Origin: Gelidibacter mesophilus DSM 14095
Lineage (GTDB): Bacteria; Bacteroidota; Bacteroidia; Flavobacteriales; Flavobacteriaceae
Length of the DNA: 64,000 nt
Direction: 5' to 3'
Assembly (NCBI RefSeq): GCF_000423005.1
Contig: NZ_AUHD01000005.1
Span: 62,001-126,000 of the forward strand
Shown here: piece after piece, positions 28,413 through 37,847 of the stretch
Layout of the letters: every line of letters starts with the position of its first letter
Numbering within the stretch: position 1 is the stretch's first letter
The notes under the pieces: generated by a model
Told to the model about the DNA's origin: nothing
Databases searched by the model: none
What the model saw: the letters and a program-made list of their open reading frames with translations, nothing else
Position numbers and translations under genes: made by a program

Positions 28413-28827
28413 AACATAAAGATTTTAAACATTATTTTGATAATTAGAAAATTAATCAATTTAAATAGTTTATTATCAGATATTTGTGATTTTATTTTCG
28501 AATAAAATTTGCTATTGTTTAGTCTCTTTTGATAGCATAATGCATGTCTGGTCATTTCGTTTAATGGAATCTGATATCTATTGATAGAAGCCAAATTTTT
28601 TAACAGAATAGGAGTTTTCAGATTTAATACGATCGAAACGCTTATTTCAGAAGAATTTTGAGAATTTGTTTAACTAAGTGCTCTATTCCCATAGGAAATT
28701 AGGATCTTCAAATTATCCTTTTTCGACAACAATAAGTGATGAGACCAGACGATATATATAACCATAAAACATTCATAGGTAATTTGAAAGACTCAAAATA
28801 CTTCTGTATATTTTGAGACAATCAATT
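28413..28827. other. intergenic stretch between divergent island genes
   Basis: About 415 bases upstream of both the - strand DnaD-like gene and the + strand DUF6577 gene. A 73-codon - strand frame (28373-28594) overlaps the DnaD-like start and looks fortuitous. Promoters for both genes are expected here, but none is clear. Confidence 0.4.
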
Positions 28828-28867
28828 CAAAGATTTGGCAATAATTGCTTATATTGCCAAATCTTTG
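28828..28867. promoter_or_regulatory. perfect 15-bp inverted repeat, probable operator
   Basis: CAAAGATTTGGCAAT (28828-28842) and its exact complement (28853-28867) are separated by 10 bases. The site lies directly at the 5' end of the AbiEi-like gene and covers the only in-frame TTG starts. AbiEi antitoxins are known to bind inverted repeats in their own promoter. An autoregulatory operator is the best reading, though an RNA hairpin is also possible. Confidence 0.7.
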
Positions 28868-29636
28868 TGTAATAGAATTTAAAAAAAACATAGCAACTAT
28901 CGCTTCCGAAACGCTACATATCGATAACCTTATTAAGGAATTTTCAGCTAAGGAGAATTTCAAAGTCATTGATATTATGGCCTATTATCAAAAATTTGGT
29001 AATGATGTTAAACGCGCTACCGTATATTGGAGAATATATGATCTTGTAAATAGGGGAATACTTCACAGAGTAAGCAGAGGATTGTATTCTTTATCAGAAA
29101 GTGAAGGCAAAGAATATATTCCAGAAATTAATAAATCTTTAATATACCTATCTGGCAAAATTTATAAGCAATTTCCATTTATTGATTTCTGTATATGGTC
29201 AACAAAATGGTTAAATGAGTTTATGTTACATCAACCATTTCGATTTTATAACATAGTAGAGGTAGAAAAGGAAGTGATGGAATCGGTTTTTTATGCACTA
29301 AAAGAACAAGGAAAAGAAGTGTTTCTGGACCCATCAGAAGACATAATCAATAATTACGTTGTAAATGCTTCTGAACCCATTATCATTACACGATTGACAA
29401 CAGAAGCGCCTACCCAAAAAGTAAATAAAGTAGTCACCCAAACCATAGAGAAATTACTGGTAGATATTTATTGTGACCCAATAATTTTCGCAGCACAACA
29501 GGGAGCGGAATTAAAATGGATATACAAAGCAGTACTTGACAAATATAATGTAAATAAGCCTAAAATGCTTCGCTACGCGAGTAGAAGAAATAAGCGAGAT
29601 GAAATAGAGAGTTTTAGAGAATTGATTAACAGATGA
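28845..29636 (+). CDS. AbiEi-like / DUF6577-type putative antitoxin, partner toxin not seen
   Basis: Up to 263 residues. The N-terminal part looks like a winged helix (FKVIDIMAYYQKFGNDVKRATVYWRIYDLVNRGILHRVSRGLYSL), as in AbiEi antitoxins. The C-terminal part has the LLVDIYCDPIIFAAQQGAEL and MLRYASRRNKRDEI segments that I associate with DUF6577. The start is uncertain: only TTG codons (28845, 28854) lie near the expected N-terminus, inside the inverted repeat, and the first ATG is at codon 45. The usual downstream AbiEii-type nucleotidyltransferase toxin gene is absent. It may be an orphan antitoxin or a solitary regulator, and could be inactive if the true start codon was lost. Confidence 0.6.
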   Translation: MLILPNLCVIEFKKNIATIASETLHIDNLIKEFSAKENFKVIDIMAYYQKFGNDVKRATVYWRIYDLVNRGILHRVSRGLYSLSESEGKEYIPEINKSLIYLSGKIYKQFPFIDFCIWSTKWLNEFMLHQPFRFYNIVEVEKEVMESVFYALKEQGKEVFLDPSEDIINNYVVNASEPIIITRLTTEAPTQKVNKVVTQTIEKLLVDIYCDPIIFAAQQGAELKWIYKAVLDKYNVNKPKMLRYASRRNKRDEIESFRELINR

Positions 29637-29759
29637 TAAAATTAAACTTAATATCGAATTTGAAATTATTGAATCTATTATTTCTATACGATATAAGAGA
29701 AATTTTATTTTAATTTGACCATTCTTGGAAGTTCCCATTTGTCAGCTTAATTTACTACT

Positions 29760-30593
29760 ATGAAAATTAATGAAAATCAAGAGAGTATATATAGCGGCTT
29801 TAAAAGTATTGGAGAAGAAATATCTGGATTTTATTTAGGTGTTTTGAAAATAATTAATGATGATACAATTCCTTCGAGATCTTATCTTATTGCTCATTCT
29901 GCAAGAGAAATTGATGGAGGTATCAGAGATATTTTAGCACCAAAGGAAGAAAAAGAGAAAAAACAGAAAGAATTATCATTAGAAGGGGAATTAAAAAATA
30001 CTAAAGGCCATGTTGCTTCTATTTTGGTAGCATTAGATTTGCCTATTGATGATTCTTTTGCCTTATAATACATAGATGTTGCTACAAAATTCGTTAAGAA
30101 TACGCATAGAAGCGGTGCTTTCAAGCCATCAAGAGCATCAAGTGATATAATTCTACTTTGGGAAAGGTATGAAATTATTTTGCTCAAATTATTAGGTAAT
30201 TTTATAAATCAATTAAAGCAGATAGAGAGAATTTTAAAGTTTGATAAACCAACTGATGAAATTCTACACACGATAAAGAACATTTTTAGTGATAAGCAGA
30301 AAGAGCATTATTTTTACAACAATTTAAAGAATATTAATTGGCTTGAACCATTACACCAAAATGGTTTTTTTTCTCCTGAATATCTACTTGATGATTCTTA
30401 TTGGAATCAATCCGAATATTTGGAATACCTATCGGTGCAAATAAAAGAGGGTGAAATTGACGAAGCCTACAGCGGAGCGAATCCTTTTTTAGAGGTTGAG
30501 GCATTTAAGCCAAGTTCACTTGAGCGTTTTTTCGTTTATAATAGTTTCAAAGCTCCGAGAAATTTTAATTCTACTGCAAGGCTTGTTGGCTGA
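29760..30593 (+). pseudogene. unrecognised large-protein N-terminal piece, split by an in-frame TAA
   Basis: Two open stretches, 29760-30065 and 30069-30593, are in the same frame and separated only by TAA at 30066-30068. The sequence reads smoothly through it (DDSFAL, stop, YIDVATKFVKNTHRSGAF). Other segments include PSRSYLIAHSAREIDGGIRDI and INWLEPLHQNGFFSPEY, which look like the start of a large flavobacterial protein of unknown function. After about 30470 the composition changes and the frame ends at 30593, so the 3' part also seems lost. It lies in the accessory island. A defence-type role would be a guess. Confidence 0.6.
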
Positions 30594-30905
30594 TTTTAAT
30601 CAGCCGCTTTTTAATATCATGATAAATATTCTATTTAAAGACAGGATTAAGGGTAGGGTTCAAGCATTTTCGTCCTCATAAACCATTGGACCTATGATAC
30701 ACAAATAATTTTGTATACTTTACTTCTTCTCTATCAGTAAAATCTTAATTTATTCATTTGTCTGGACTTAGAATTTACCACGCGCCAATCTTGGTTGAAC
30801 AGAAATTATTTTATAGGTCCCTTACAAATAGTTTCAAGAAATTTTAATTATTTAATGCTAGTATATTTAATAAGAAGGTCTAGTTTTGCAAATTAGTATT
30901 TTTAG
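30594..30905. other. intergenic stretch before the B12 riboswitch
   Basis: About 310 bases without a credible gene. It should carry the promoter of the B12 operon. The words TTTAATAAGAAGG and TCTAGTTTTG near 30866-30886 are AT-rich candidates, but I cannot settle on one. Confidence 0.45.
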
Positions 30906-31060
30906 AAAAGGTTGCCTGCTCTTGTAGGCATTAAAAGGGAATCTGGTGAAAATCCAGAACTGTCCCGCAGCTGTAAGCTTTTTGTTGAAGCCCAATTATG
31001 GTCACTGTCTATTGAGATGGGAAGGCCGGGTGGATGAAGCAAGTCAGAATACCTGCCATT
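30906..31060 (+). ncRNA. cobalamin (vitamin B12) riboswitch
   Basis: All the usual cobalamin riboswitch blocks are present in order: TTAAAAGGGAATCTGGTGAA, ATCCAGAACTGTCCCGCAGC (with the preceding block forming a stem), GTCACTG, GGGAAGGC, and the distal AGTCAGAATACCTGCC at 31043-31057. The switch binds adenosyl- or methylcobalamin-type ligands and shuts down expression when B12 is plentiful. It sits about 110 bases before a BtuB-like receptor gene, so it controls the B12 uptake operon. Boundaries are approximate. Confidence 0.95.
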
Positions 31061-31166
31061 TCTTATAATTCTTTAAGGCTTTCGGGGATTGGAGCTTGGA
31101 TTTGTAATACAAGCGCTGTGTTAAACAGTTGTTTTTGTCTTCCTTATTCTTCCTCGTGTGCAAAAA

Positions 31167-33176
31167 ATGATCATGAGGAACTGCATACATTTCATTTATA
31201 TTTTATTTTTCGGATTGGTATCCTTTCCTACCGTTCTTTTTGCCCAAGTGCGGGATACCTTGGTTCCTATTGAATTAAGCGAAGTGCTCTTAAGTCACGA
31301 CAAAAGCCGTTACGAAGCCCACCATTCGCCTGCTCCAGTCCAATCCATTTCAGGAGAAACACTCAAAAAACTCAGCAGTTTATCAGTTGCCGATGCGCTG
31401 AGGTATTTTAGTGGCATTCAGCTCAAGGATTACGGCGGGATCGGTGGTATAAAAACGGTTAATGTCCGAAGTATGGGCTCGCAACATACCGGCGTTTTTT
31501 ATGATGGCATTCAATTGGGCAATGCGCAAAACGGCCAAGTGGACCTTGGTAAATTCTCTCTCGAAAACATGGAGCAAGTCAGCCTTTATCAAGGCCAGCG
31601 CACAGAAATGGATCAGTCTGCAAAATCCTATGCTTCCGCCAATACCATTTATCTCAAAACCAAAACGCCAAAATTTAATGAGGATCAAAAGTATCAGTTG
31701 GCAGTTGGCGTCCGCACAGGATCTTTCGGACTGTTCAATCCCTCATTGAGCCTCAATTACAAAATTAGTGAATCGATTTCAGCTCGTGTGAGTACCGAAT
31801 TGGTAAACGCACATGGCAAATATCGATTTCAATACTCTAATGGGGTATATGATACCATTGCACAGAGAAAGAATGCTGACATCACCTCCTATCGTCTAGA
31901 AGCCTCGTTGCATGGCCAACATGATAAAGACACATGGAATCTGAAATATTACCATTATGATTCCGAAAGAGGATTGCCGGGAGCAATAGTGGCCAATCGG
32001 TTTAAGCGTCCGCAACGCTTGTGGGACAGAACTAATTTTTTGCAGGCCGATTACAAACATCAATTTTCACAGAAGTATTCGCTTACCGTTCGAGGGAAAT
32101 ACGCTGATAATTATTCGAGATATTTAGACCCAGAAATTATCACCACAACAGGATTTCTTGACAACACTTACGAACAGCAGGAGTATTACCTCTCTCTAGT
32201 GAATACATATAGGATCAAGCCATTTTGGACCTTGAGTTTGGCTACAGACTTTCAGTACAATGTAATGCAAGCCGATTTATACCGTTTTGCCTATCCAAAA
32301 AGAAGTTCACTTCTAAATGCTTTGGCGACGAATTTGAATTTTGAAAGATTTAATCTCCAGGCCAGTCTTTTAAGTACCAGTGTTTTTGAATCTGTGAAGT
32401 ATTACGAAGCAGCAGATGATTTGCAAGAGTATTCGCCGTCTCTCCTAATTAATTTTCAACCGTTTGCGTCGCCTGATTTCAGGATGCGCACATTTTATAA
32501 AACCATATTTAGGATGCCCACCTTTAATGATCTGTATTACACCTTTGTGGGCAATACATTTTTGGATCCTGAATATTCTGAACAGATTAATTTAGGTTTT
32601 TCCTGGCAAAAGGAGGTTGGAACTACGGTTTTCAATTTGAGCAGTGACCTCTATAAAATTTGGATTACCGATAAAATTGTGGCCGTTCCAGGCACGAATC
32701 TGTTTAGATGGACCATGTTCAATCTTGGGGAGGTAGAAACATTGGGCATAGAAACGAAACTTACCAACTCCGGAAAGCTCGGGTCTAGGATTAATTATTC
32801 GGCTGTCCTTAACTATACGTTTCAGGAATCTTTAGATGTCACCCCCGGAGGCAGTAGCTACGGGCAACAAATCCCTTATACACCCAAGCATAGCGGCGGT
32901 TTAAGTGTAATGATCGATTATAAGGAATTCGGTTTTAACTATAGTTTTATTTATACAGGCGAACGCTATAGCCAAAAAGCAAACATTGCATCAAACTATT
33001 TGCAACCTTGGTATACGCACGACTTATCTCTGAGTTATGATTTCCCATTCTTGATGAAAAACCCTTTAAAATTGGGATTGGAAGTCAATAATGTTTTAGA
33101 CCAGCAATATGCAGTCATTAAAAATTTCCCAATGCCCGGAAGGTCCTTTCGGTTAAGTCTTAATTACGAATTTTAA
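31167..33176 (+). CDS. btuB: BtuB-like TonB-dependent vitamin B12 receptor
   Basis: About 669 residues. A signal peptide (IYILFFGLVSFPTVLFAQ) is followed by the plug (SLSVADALRYFSGIQLKDYGGIGGIKTVNVRSMG, GVFYDGIQLGN) and a beta-barrel ending SLNYEF. I took the ATG at 31167; ATG at 31173 or GTG at 31158 are also possible. The cobalamin riboswitch just upstream makes B12 or a corrinoid the cargo. The next genes encode BtuG-like surface lipoproteins, 12 and more bases downstream, as in Bacteroides B12 loci. Confidence 0.92.
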   Translation: MIMRNCIHFIYILFFGLVSFPTVLFAQVRDTLVPIELSEVLLSHDKSRYEAHHSPAPVQSISGETLKKLSSLSVADALRYFSGIQLKDYGGIGGIKTVNVRSMGSQHTGVFYDGIQLGNAQNGQVDLGKFSLENMEQVSLYQGQRTEMDQSAKSYASANTIYLKTKTPKFNEDQKYQLAVGVRTGSFGLFNPSLSLNYKISESISARVSTELVNAHGKYRFQYSNGVYDTIAQRKNADITSYRLEASLHGQHDKDTWNLKYYHYDSERGLPGAIVANRFKRPQRLWDRTNFLQADYKHQFSQKYSLTVRGKYADNYSRYLDPEIITTTGFLDNTYEQQEYYLSLVNTYRIKPFWTLSLATDFQYNVMQADLYRFAYPKRSSLLNALATNLNFERFNLQASLLSTSVFESVKYYEAADDLQEYSPSLLINFQPFASPDFRMRTFYKTIFRMPTFNDLYYTFVGNTFLDPEYSEQINLGFSWQKEVGTTVFNLSSDLYKIWITDKIVAVPGTNLFRWTMFNLGEVETLGIETKLTNSGKLGSRINYSAVLNYTFQESLDVTPGGSSYGQQIPYTPKHSGGLSVMIDYKEFGFNYSFIYTGERYSQKANIASNYLQPWYTHDLSLSYDFPFLMKNPLKLGLEVNNVLDQQYAVIKNFPMPGRSFRLSLNYEF

Positions 33177-33188
33177 TCTCAAAAAACG

Positions 33189-34325
33189 ATGAAAAAACTA
33201 TGTGTATTAGTGATGATTTTTTTTAATGTGTATGCTTGCCAAACTGATGATCCCGTAGCGGATGACATCATCCAAAACCCTGGAGACGGTGGCATTGAAC
33301 AACCCGGCGGTATTGTTGAAGGCTTCTTTTTATTGAACGAAGGCAATATGTCCATGAACAAAGCGTCCCTTGATTATATGGATTATGAGACTGGAACTTA
33401 CAGGAGAAATGTATTCAGTCAGGCCAATCCTAACTTAGTTGGAGGGCTAGGAGATGTAGGAAATACCATAGGTATCTATGGCTCAAAATTGTATGTTGTC
33501 GTGAATGCTTCCAATAAAATTGAAGTGCTCAATGCTGATACTGGCATACGCATCAAACAAATAGACCTTGCGAATGGTCGCTACGTCACGTTTTACAAAG
33601 GAAAAGTTTATGTGAGCAGTTATTTGGGCAGCATTGGAGACCCTAACGCTCCTAAAGGCATCGTGGCGGAGATTGACACCACGAGCTTGAATATTACTCG
33701 CCGAGTAGAGGTAGGGAGGCAGCCTGAAGAACTGGTGGCTTACAATGATAAAATTTATGTAGCCAACTCGGGTGGCTATAGTCCGCCAGATTATGAATCT
33801 ACCATTTCTGTGATTGACATTCCTAGCTTTACAGAAAACAAACGTATTGAGGTGGCGGTCAACCTTCACCGTTTAAAAATTGATAGGGAAGGCGACCTAT
33901 ACGTGACCTCAAGAGGTGATTATTACGAGATTCCGTCAAAGTTGTTCGTAATCGACACCAAAACCGAAACGATTAAAAAGAGTTTTGATATCGGGGTGAC
34001 TGATTTTACCATACATAATGATGTGGCTTATATGTACAGCACAGAGTTCAGTTATATTTCTGGCGATTATGATATTTCTTACCGAATGCTGGACACGCAA
34101 ACAGAAATATTTCTGGAAACTACATTTATTTCTGACACCCACAAGGCGCTTATCGAAATGCCTTATGGCATCGCCGTTCATCCTGAATCAGGTGATGTCT
34201 TGATTACGGATGCCAAAGATTACGTAACGCCGGGTACGCTCTATTGCTTTACTCCGGAAGGCGCATTGAAATGGTCCGTTGAAACGGGTGATATTCCCGC
34301 ACATATAGCTTTTAAATACAAATAA
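33189..34325 (+). CDS. BtuG-like surface lipoprotein, YncE-type beta-propeller
   Basis: A 378-residue protein with a lipoprotein signal (VYAC, Cys at about 17) and repeated blades of the YncE type (GSKLYVVVNASNKIEVLNADTG, NDKIYVANSGGY, ISVIDIPSF, GIAVHPESGDVLITDA). Bacteroides BtuG proteins are surface beta-propellers that capture B12 very tightly and pass it to BtuB. The same gene order under a B12 riboswitch suggests this protein does the same. It starts 12 bases after the receptor stop. Fold is certain; B12 binding is inference. Confidence 0.85.
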   Translation: MKKLCVLVMIFFNVYACQTDDPVADDIIQNPGDGGIEQPGGIVEGFFLLNEGNMSMNKASLDYMDYETGTYRRNVFSQANPNLVGGLGDVGNTIGIYGSKLYVVVNASNKIEVLNADTGIRIKQIDLANGRYVTFYKGKVYVSSYLGSIGDPNAPKGIVAEIDTTSLNITRRVEVGRQPEELVAYNDKIYVANSGGYSPPDYESTISVIDIPSFTENKRIEVAVNLHRLKIDREGDLYVTSRGDYYEIPSKLFVIDTKTETIKKSFDIGVTDFTIHNDVAYMYSTEFSYISGDYDISYRMLDTQTEIFLETTFISDTHKALIEMPYGIAVHPESGDVLITDAKDYVTPGTLYCFTPEGALKWSVETGDIPAHIAFKYK

Positions 34326-34348
34326 TCTAAATCTTAAATAACAAAAAA

Positions 34349-35467
34349 ATGAAAACAAATTACAACAAACTACTCGTGGCTATTTTTAGTATTGCCCTTT
34401 TTCTGACCGCGTGTTCTAACGATGATGATCATGGAATTTTAGCGCCAGAAGTGACAATGGACATCCAAGATCAAGCACTTCAACTGAGCGTTGGAGACAA
34501 TTCTACCTTCTCGGCTAGTAATCAAAATAATTCAGTATATACGGAGACCTGGTCTTTGGGAGATAGCATTGTGTCTAATGCTGATACCTATATTTTTGAA
34601 CCGAAAAACTCGGGGACTTATAATCTTTCTTATGCTGCTGTTAATGAAGCAGGGACGTTTGCCTATGAATACACCATAACGGTACTTCCTAAGTTAAGAC
34701 CAATAACCGACGACAGCAAAGCGTTCGTAACGGCTCTTTTAGACTTTTGGCCAGCTCCGGGTCAGTTTATCAATAAAAAGCCTGGAAACCTAGAAAGTGC
34801 AGAAGGTATTATTGGAGGCCGTGGCTTAGTAAGTTTAGGAGGCTGGGGAGGTTCAGTAACCTATACTTTTGATCATACGGTACTTAATCATGCTGATAAA
34901 AACGACTTAATTATATATGGCAACGCCATGCCAACATTCTCTGAGCCGGGTGTTATTTATGTGATGCAAGATGATAATGCTAACGGATTGCCAGATGATA
35001 AATGGTACGAAATCAAAGGAAGTGGTCACGATTTAGAAGGTACTGACCGCGCTTATAAGGTTACTTATTACAGGCCTGCAACTGCTGATGGCGATGTGCC
35101 GTGGGAAGATAACAACGGCAATACTGGTGTTATCGCCAAAAACGCATTTCATAAACAAGCCTACTATCCAGAATGGATTACTGAAGATTCCTATACCATT
35201 TCTGGCACCTTGTTATCCGATAGTAATATTGATATGAGCAATCCTTCCTACATCACCAGTAAACCTTTTGAATACGGTTATGCTGACAACACGAGTGGTG
35301 GAGATCAAATTGATTTAGCTGATGCCATTGATGCAGACGGCAATCCCGTTAATTTAAGTGGGATTGACTTTATCAAGATTCAAACCGGAGTACAAGCCAA
35401 TATGGGGTGGCTGGGTGAATTATCGACTGAAGTCACTGGTATTGCTGATTTAAATCTGATTGACTAA
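34349..35467 (+). CDS. PKD-like surface lipoprotein of the B12 operon
   Basis: A 372-residue protein with a lipoprotein signal (FLTAC, Cys at about 22). A PKD/Ig-like domain at roughly 35-115 (WSLGDSIVSNADTYIFEP, YNLSYAAVNEAGTFAY) is followed by a larger domain with GGWGGSVTYTFDHTV, DLIIYGNAM and DDNANGLPDDKWYEIKGSG. Proteins of this type accompany BtuB/BtuG in Bacteroidota and are commonly annotated only as cell surface protein. Being in the riboswitch operon it probably helps corrinoid capture or handling. I see no enzyme motif. Confidence 0.8.
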   Translation: MKTNYNKLLVAIFSIALFLTACSNDDDHGILAPEVTMDIQDQALQLSVGDNSTFSASNQNNSVYTETWSLGDSIVSNADTYIFEPKNSGTYNLSYAAVNEAGTFAYEYTITVLPKLRPITDDSKAFVTALLDFWPAPGQFINKKPGNLESAEGIIGGRGLVSLGGWGGSVTYTFDHTVLNHADKNDLIIYGNAMPTFSEPGVIYVMQDDNANGLPDDKWYEIKGSGHDLEGTDRAYKVTYYRPATADGDVPWEDNNGNTGVIAKNAFHKQAYYPEWITEDSYTISGTLLSDSNIDMSNPSYITSKPFEYGYADNTSGGDQIDLADAIDADGNPVNLSGIDFIKIQTGVQANMGWLGELSTEVTGIADLNLID

Positions 35468-35488
35468 TCATTATATAACTAAAACAAC

Positions 35489-36811
35489 ATGAAACTTAAA
35501 TTCTCTTTTTTTAAAAAATTATGCATTCTCGCTTTTGCAGTGAGCATCGTAGGTTGTAGTAGTGATGACGATGTTTTTGTCAATCCACCATCCGTAGAGG
35601 GCGCCCAACAATTGCAAGATACCATCACCATGGGACAATCTCTTTTGCTGCGTCCGAAATTCAGCAATACCAAAAATTCAATTTATGAATGGAAGGTTGA
35701 TGGCGAGTTGGTAGGCAATGATTCAACCTTCGTATTCATCCCGCAAGTCCGCGGAACGCATCAAGTAAGCGTCTTGGCGAAAAATGAAGGAGGAGAAGCG
35801 TCTCTGACTTACGACATCCACACATGGGGCGCTTTTGAAAATGGTTTTTACTTGATCAACGAAGGTTGGTTTGGACGAGGTACCGGAACGGTGGGGTTCT
35901 ACCGCTATGATAGCCAAACTCTGGAAGATAGTGTGTTTGTGAAGACCAACCCAACTAAGGACCTCTTCCCTTTAAATTCTACTTTAGGATTTGGAACCAT
36001 TCATAATGAAAAATTATATTTAGTGAGCAAGGTAGGAGGGCCAGTTGTGGTTTCTGATGCTTATTCGTTGGTAGAAGAACAACGGATTCCATCCAATTCT
36101 GGCAACGATTGGCGCGCATTTGTTGGGGTTTCAGATACGCAAGGTTTGTTGAGTTCCAGCAATGGTATTCATAAGGTGAATCTTGAAACGCTCCAAGTTG
36201 AAGATGCTCTAACTGGAATTTCAGGACAGATTGGAGACATGCTAAAGGTAGGAGAATATATCTTTATATTATCTCAACGCGAAGGTGTTCTTATATTAAA
36301 TGCTGCCACTTATGAAGTTGAGAAACGTATCCCGGATATGGCTTTAGGTTTTGTAAAAACTGAAGACAATAGGGTTTGGGCAGCAGGTGGCACCACCTTG
36401 GTCAAAATTAATTCGAGTACTTTAGAAACTGAAGACATAGAGCTCGGCTTTAAAGCAAATAGTAGTTGGGGAGCTTGGCATCCTAGTTCAATAACTGCCC
36501 ATGAGAATACGGTATTTATTGCTAAAAACGGATCTTTCGGAGGTGGAAATGAAATTTATCGCTATACAAATGACAGCGCTTCATTGCAAAATCCATTTAT
36601 CAAACTTCCGGAAACAGAGGTGCTTTATGGTGCTGGATTGGCATTTAATCCAGATTCAGGTCAATTGGTTGTGCGTACCGTTCGTGATGGCTGGGGCGAA
36701 AACTTCAGTTATAATAAACTTCATTTTTATAATTCCGATTCCGGTAATTTAGAAAAAACCATAGCCTATGATGGTTATTATTTCCCAAGTACTATGGTGT
36801 TTCATGAATAG
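35489..36811 (+). CDS. DUF5074-type BtuG-like surface lipoprotein with N-terminal PKD-like domain
   Basis: A 440-residue protein with a lipoprotein signal (SIVGC, Cys at about 23). A PKD-like domain at 40-110 (YEWKVDGELVGNDSTFVFIP) is followed by a beta-propeller (NGFYLINEGWFGRG, TIHNEKLYLVSKVGG, YIFILSQREGVLIL, GAGLAFNPDSGQLVVRT). It is the second propeller lipoprotein of this operon and a domain-fused relative of the one at 33189. It may bind a different corrinoid or act at another step. A strong terminator follows at 36857. Confidence 0.83.
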   Translation: MKLKFSFFKKLCILAFAVSIVGCSSDDDVFVNPPSVEGAQQLQDTITMGQSLLLRPKFSNTKNSIYEWKVDGELVGNDSTFVFIPQVRGTHQVSVLAKNEGGEASLTYDIHTWGAFENGFYLINEGWFGRGTGTVGFYRYDSQTLEDSVFVKTNPTKDLFPLNSTLGFGTIHNEKLYLVSKVGGPVVVSDAYSLVEEQRIPSNSGNDWRAFVGVSDTQGLLSSSNGIHKVNLETLQVEDALTGISGQIGDMLKVGEYIFILSQREGVLILNAATYEVEKRIPDMALGFVKTEDNRVWAAGGTTLVKINSSTLETEDIELGFKANSSWGAWHPSSITAHENTVFIAKNGSFGGGNEIYRYTNDSASLQNPFIKLPETEVLYGAGLAFNPDSGQLVVRTVRDGWGENFSYNKLHFYNSDSGNLEKTIAYDGYYFPSTMVFHE

Positions 36812-36856
36812 CTATGATGAATTTAGGAAATCCGCTCTTAATCTTTAATTATAAAT

Positions 36857-36886
36857 GCTCCAGTATAACATTGGAGCTTTTTTTTT
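36857..36886 (+). terminator. rho-independent terminator of the B12 operon
   Basis: GCTCCA and TGGAGC form a perfect 6-bp stem (loop GTATAACAT), followed by nine T. It lies 45 bases after the last lipoprotein gene. Confidence 0.9.
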
Positions 36887-37083
36887 GCTCAACCTAGGTT
36901 AGTTGAAACCGATGATTGCTCTTAATGACCTGATATTTCCTGAGAATTTTATCGAAGAGTTTGTATTGCCCCTGGACATCAGTTGTGCCTTAGGTAGGAT
37001 GTTCAAAAGCATTGTATCTTGAGAGATTTTGATTCAAATCAGTAAATCTCCATCAGACAATTCATTCAGTTTTTGATATGCGA

Positions 37084-37476
37084 TTAATCGTTATCAGTCT
37101 TAGCTTGCCGAACTTCGCGAAATGTTGGATTGTTCTCGGTAATTCGTCCCGCTCCCTTTTTGTTGATTTTGAAAGTGACGTCTTTAGTTGTGGTAAATAA
37201 AAGTACCGATGAAAATGACGTTTGAAGATGTGATTTTAAAAATGCATAAGTGTCTTCTAAGCTGAGTTCTTGTTCCTCATCTTCTGTTTCTTTGGATCTG
37301 TAGTGTGATTTCACTAAAATCTTAAAGTCATCTTCTGTTTGAAGAGGTCGGACAAATATATTCTTCAGATTAGGTTTGCCAATAGTTTTTGCCATAGTCA
37401 ATTTAGCAAAGGTACCGTCCTGAATACTTGCTTTTACTTGATTCCAGAAGAGGTCGAAAACGATTTGATAAGACAT
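37084..37476 (-). CDS. conserved flavobacterial protein of unknown function
   Basis: A 130-residue protein without signal or membrane segment. It has conserved-looking blocks: FAKLTMAKTIGKPNLKNIFVRP, then LVKSHYRSKETEDEE, and SSVLLFTTTKDVTFKINKKG near the C-terminus. I recognise this pattern from flavobacterial genomes but know no function. It stands alone on the - strand between the B12 operon and marC. Composition and codon pattern look like a real gene. Confidence 0.75.
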   Translation of the reverse strand: MSYQIVFDLFWNQVKASIQDGTFAKLTMAKTIGKPNLKNIFVRPLQTEDDFKILVKSHYRSKETEDEEQELSLEDTYAFLKSHLQTSFSSVLLFTTTKDVTFKINKKGAGRITENNPTFREVRQAKTDND

Positions 37477-37847
37477 AAACTAAAGATTGAGGATAGAGTG
37501 TTTGTTGGTCCAAAAGTAATATAAATAAGTTGATTATCGACGAAGTCTAAATTCTTACCGTAGTCGTTTGTTGGAAATTCTCCTAATGATTGGCAATTCA
37601 CAAACCGAAAACCTCATTAAAATAAACCTCTAAAAGATGATTTTTCATTGAAAAAAATCAAGGTTCCTAGGGTTTAGATGAAGAACGCTAATTTGGAATC
37701 CTGTGTATTTTTTAGATATAGTCCCATTTGTCAATTTTTGGAGCATAGAGATTGGCAAAAATCTCCCCTATTATTTAAATTAAATCAAAATTACCTAGGA
37801 AGTAAAGAAGTGATTCAAGTACTTTGAAAATTGAAATTTTTTAGCCA
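37477..37847. other. divergent intergenic region between the hypothetical gene and marC
   Basis: About 370 bases with no sustained frame and no RNA gene recognised. It should contain promoters for both flanking genes. Confidence 0.45.

Noticed and set aside
28373-28594. 73-codon - strand frame before the DnaD-like gene
   Set aside because: It overlaps the start of the DnaD-like gene in another frame, is hydrophobic and low in complexity, and matches nothing I know.
31034-31273. 79-codon + strand frame
   Set aside because: It overlaps the end of the cobalamin riboswitch and the start of the BtuB-like gene in another frame.
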